This document shows, in pieces, positions 4,513-5,377 of a DNA stretch of 5,377 nt. The notes under the pieces are model-generated. The model saw nothing but the letters and a program-made list of their open reading frames with translations, did not search any database and was not told the DNA's origin. The stretch spans positions 1 to 5,377 of the forward strand of contig PFHP01000070.1 in the NCBI GenBank assembly GCA_002782365.1. Direction: 5' to 3'. Position 1 is the stretch's first letter. Each line of letters starts with the position of its first letter. This DNA comes from Candidatus Kuenenbacteria bacterium CG_4_8_14_3_um_filter_39_15 (lineage in GTDB: Bacteria > Patescibacteriota > Patescibacteriia > UBA2196 > GWA2-42-15). The translations under genes and the position numbers were made by a program.

Positions 4513-5377
4513 ATGACTCTCAAAAAATTTTATCACCCATTTGTCCTAATAATATTAGATGGTTTTGGCATTGCCCCGTCTGGCCCCGGTAACGCTGTCA
4601 AACTGGCAGCATTGCCCAATTTGAATTATTATTTTTCCCATTACCCCTACACTGAATTAAAAGCCCACGGCGAGTATGTCGGGCTTTTCCCTGGCGAAGA
4701 CGGCAATTCTGAAGCCGGCCACATGAATCTTGGCGCTGGCAGGATTGTCAAACAGGACCTGGTGGTCGTGTCGGAAATGATTAAAGACGGCACTTTTTTT
4801 AAAAATGCCGCCTTTCTTTCTGCCATTGACCATGTCAAAAAGAATAGATCAAATTTACATTTAATTGGTCTTTTAACCGGCGCTAATTCAGCCCATGCCC
4901 ATCCCGAACACCTTGATGCCTTGATTAAAATGACGCGTCAGCATAAAGTTAAGCAAGTTTACCTGCATCTTTTTACTGATGGCCGCGATTCACCGCCTTT
5001 TGAAGGCTATATTTTTTTGCACCAATTATTGCAAAAACTTGATCCTAAACATGAACAGGCGGCTACTATTATGGGTCGTTTTTACGGCATGGACCGTAAA
5101 AAAGAATGGAGCAGAACTGAGCTTGCCTTTAACGCCCTTGTGTCTGGCAGCCAGCGCCAGAGTGACGATCCTTTGAAAGCTATTGAAGACGGTTATGGCC
5201 GTGGCGAATCAGACGAATATATTAAGCCAACTACTATTTATAAAGATGATAAAATGCTGCCGCGCATTAAAGACAACGATGCTGTCATTTTTTTTAATGC
5301 CCGGTCTGACCGTGCTAGACAATTAACCAAAGCTTTTGTCCAGGACAAATTTAATGAGCAGAATCCCGGTTCATTCC
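4513..5377 (+). CDS. gpmI: 2,3-bisphosphoglycerate-independent phosphoglycerate mutase, 3'-truncated by window edge
   Basis: Interconverts 3-phosphoglycerate and 2-phosphoglycerate through a phosphoserine intermediate, using Mn in the alkaline-phosphatase fold; cytoplasmic. Only the first 288 residues are in the window, about 55% of the usual 510-550. Seen in order: ILDGFGIAP (14-22, metal-ligand Asp16), GEDGNSEAGHMNLGAGR (61-77, nucleophile Ser66), LLTGANSAHAHPEHL (120-134, His128 at the GGVHSH position), DGRDSPP (156-162), GRFYGMDR (188-195) and NARSDRARQL (262-271). The usual LVSDGGVHSH is altered to LLTGANSAHAH, with one residue more and loss of the double Gly. The start is ATG 4513, 12 nt after the enolase stop. 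The only GGAGG (inside GAGGAGG, 4483-4489) lies over 20 nt upstream within enolase codons and is too far to act as a normal ribosome binding site. Placement directly after eno and pgk completes a lower-glycolysis cluster. The active-site C-terminal half lies outside the window. Confidence 0.96.
   Translation, partial: MTLKKFYHPFVLIILDGFGIAPSGPGNAVKLAALPNLNYYFSHYPYTELKAHGEYVGLFPGEDGNSEAGHMNLGAGRIVKQDLVVVSEMIKDGTFFKNAAFLSAIDHVKKNRSNLHLIGLLTGANSAHAHPEHLDALIKMTRQHKVKQVYLHLFTDGRDSPPFEGYIFLHQLLQKLDPKHEQAATIMGRFYGMDRKKEWSRTELAFNALVSGSQRQSDDPLKAIEDGYGRGESDEYIKPTTIYKDDKMLPRIKDNDAVIFFNARSDRARQLTKAFVQDKFNEQNPGSF

Overview
The window reads as one co-directional, tightly packed block on the + strand of an AT-leaning bacterial genome. 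In order it holds the C-terminal part of an [FeFe]-hydrogenase large subunit (cut by the left edge), a small polytopic membrane protein, phosphoglycerate kinase (pgk), enolase (eno), and the start of 2,3-bisphosphoglycerate-independent phosphoglycerate mutase (gpmI, cut by the right edge). Gaps between genes are 48, 10, 4 and 12 nt. All four stop codons seen are TAA, and no in-frame TGA occurs. None of the four start codons in the window has a recognisable Shine-Dalgarno sequence at normal distance.

The gene content (lower glycolysis next to an H2-type hydrogenase), the AT-rich heptamer repeats and the dispersed-palindrome inserts suggest a fermentative member of the Candidate Phyla Radiation (Patescibacteria, Parcubacteria-like). 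This is inference from style and sequence resemblance, not a search result. Metabolically, PGK, GpmI and enolase carry 1,3-bisphosphoglycerate to phosphoenolpyruvate. A ferredoxin-domain [FeFe] hydrogenase could dispose of reducing equivalents from glycolysis as H2. The membrane protein between them has no assignable biochemical role; its position suggests a link with the hydrogenase.

Region by region: 1-1411 hydrogenase with two [4Fe-4S] motifs and all three H-cluster motifs; 1403-1459 an almost pure A/T spacer with four AAATTTT heptamers; 1460-1975 membrane protein; 1986-3164 pgk; 3169-4500 eno; 4513-5377 gpmI (first 288 residues). No stretch over 300 bases lacks a gene.

The most unusual signal is inside the enzymes. 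pgk carries two in-frame segments that look like dispersed repeat DNA rather than PGK sequence: a palindromic element at 2271-2308, and a composite of AATTTCC-type heptamers plus a GC-rich hairpin flanked by 11-bp direct repeats at 2736-2815. Enolase and the hydrogenase also have roughly 20-25-residue extra segments at positions where family members are usually shorter. Together this resembles protein-tolerated palindromic elements, comparable in concept to Rickettsia palindromic elements, in conserved metabolic genes.
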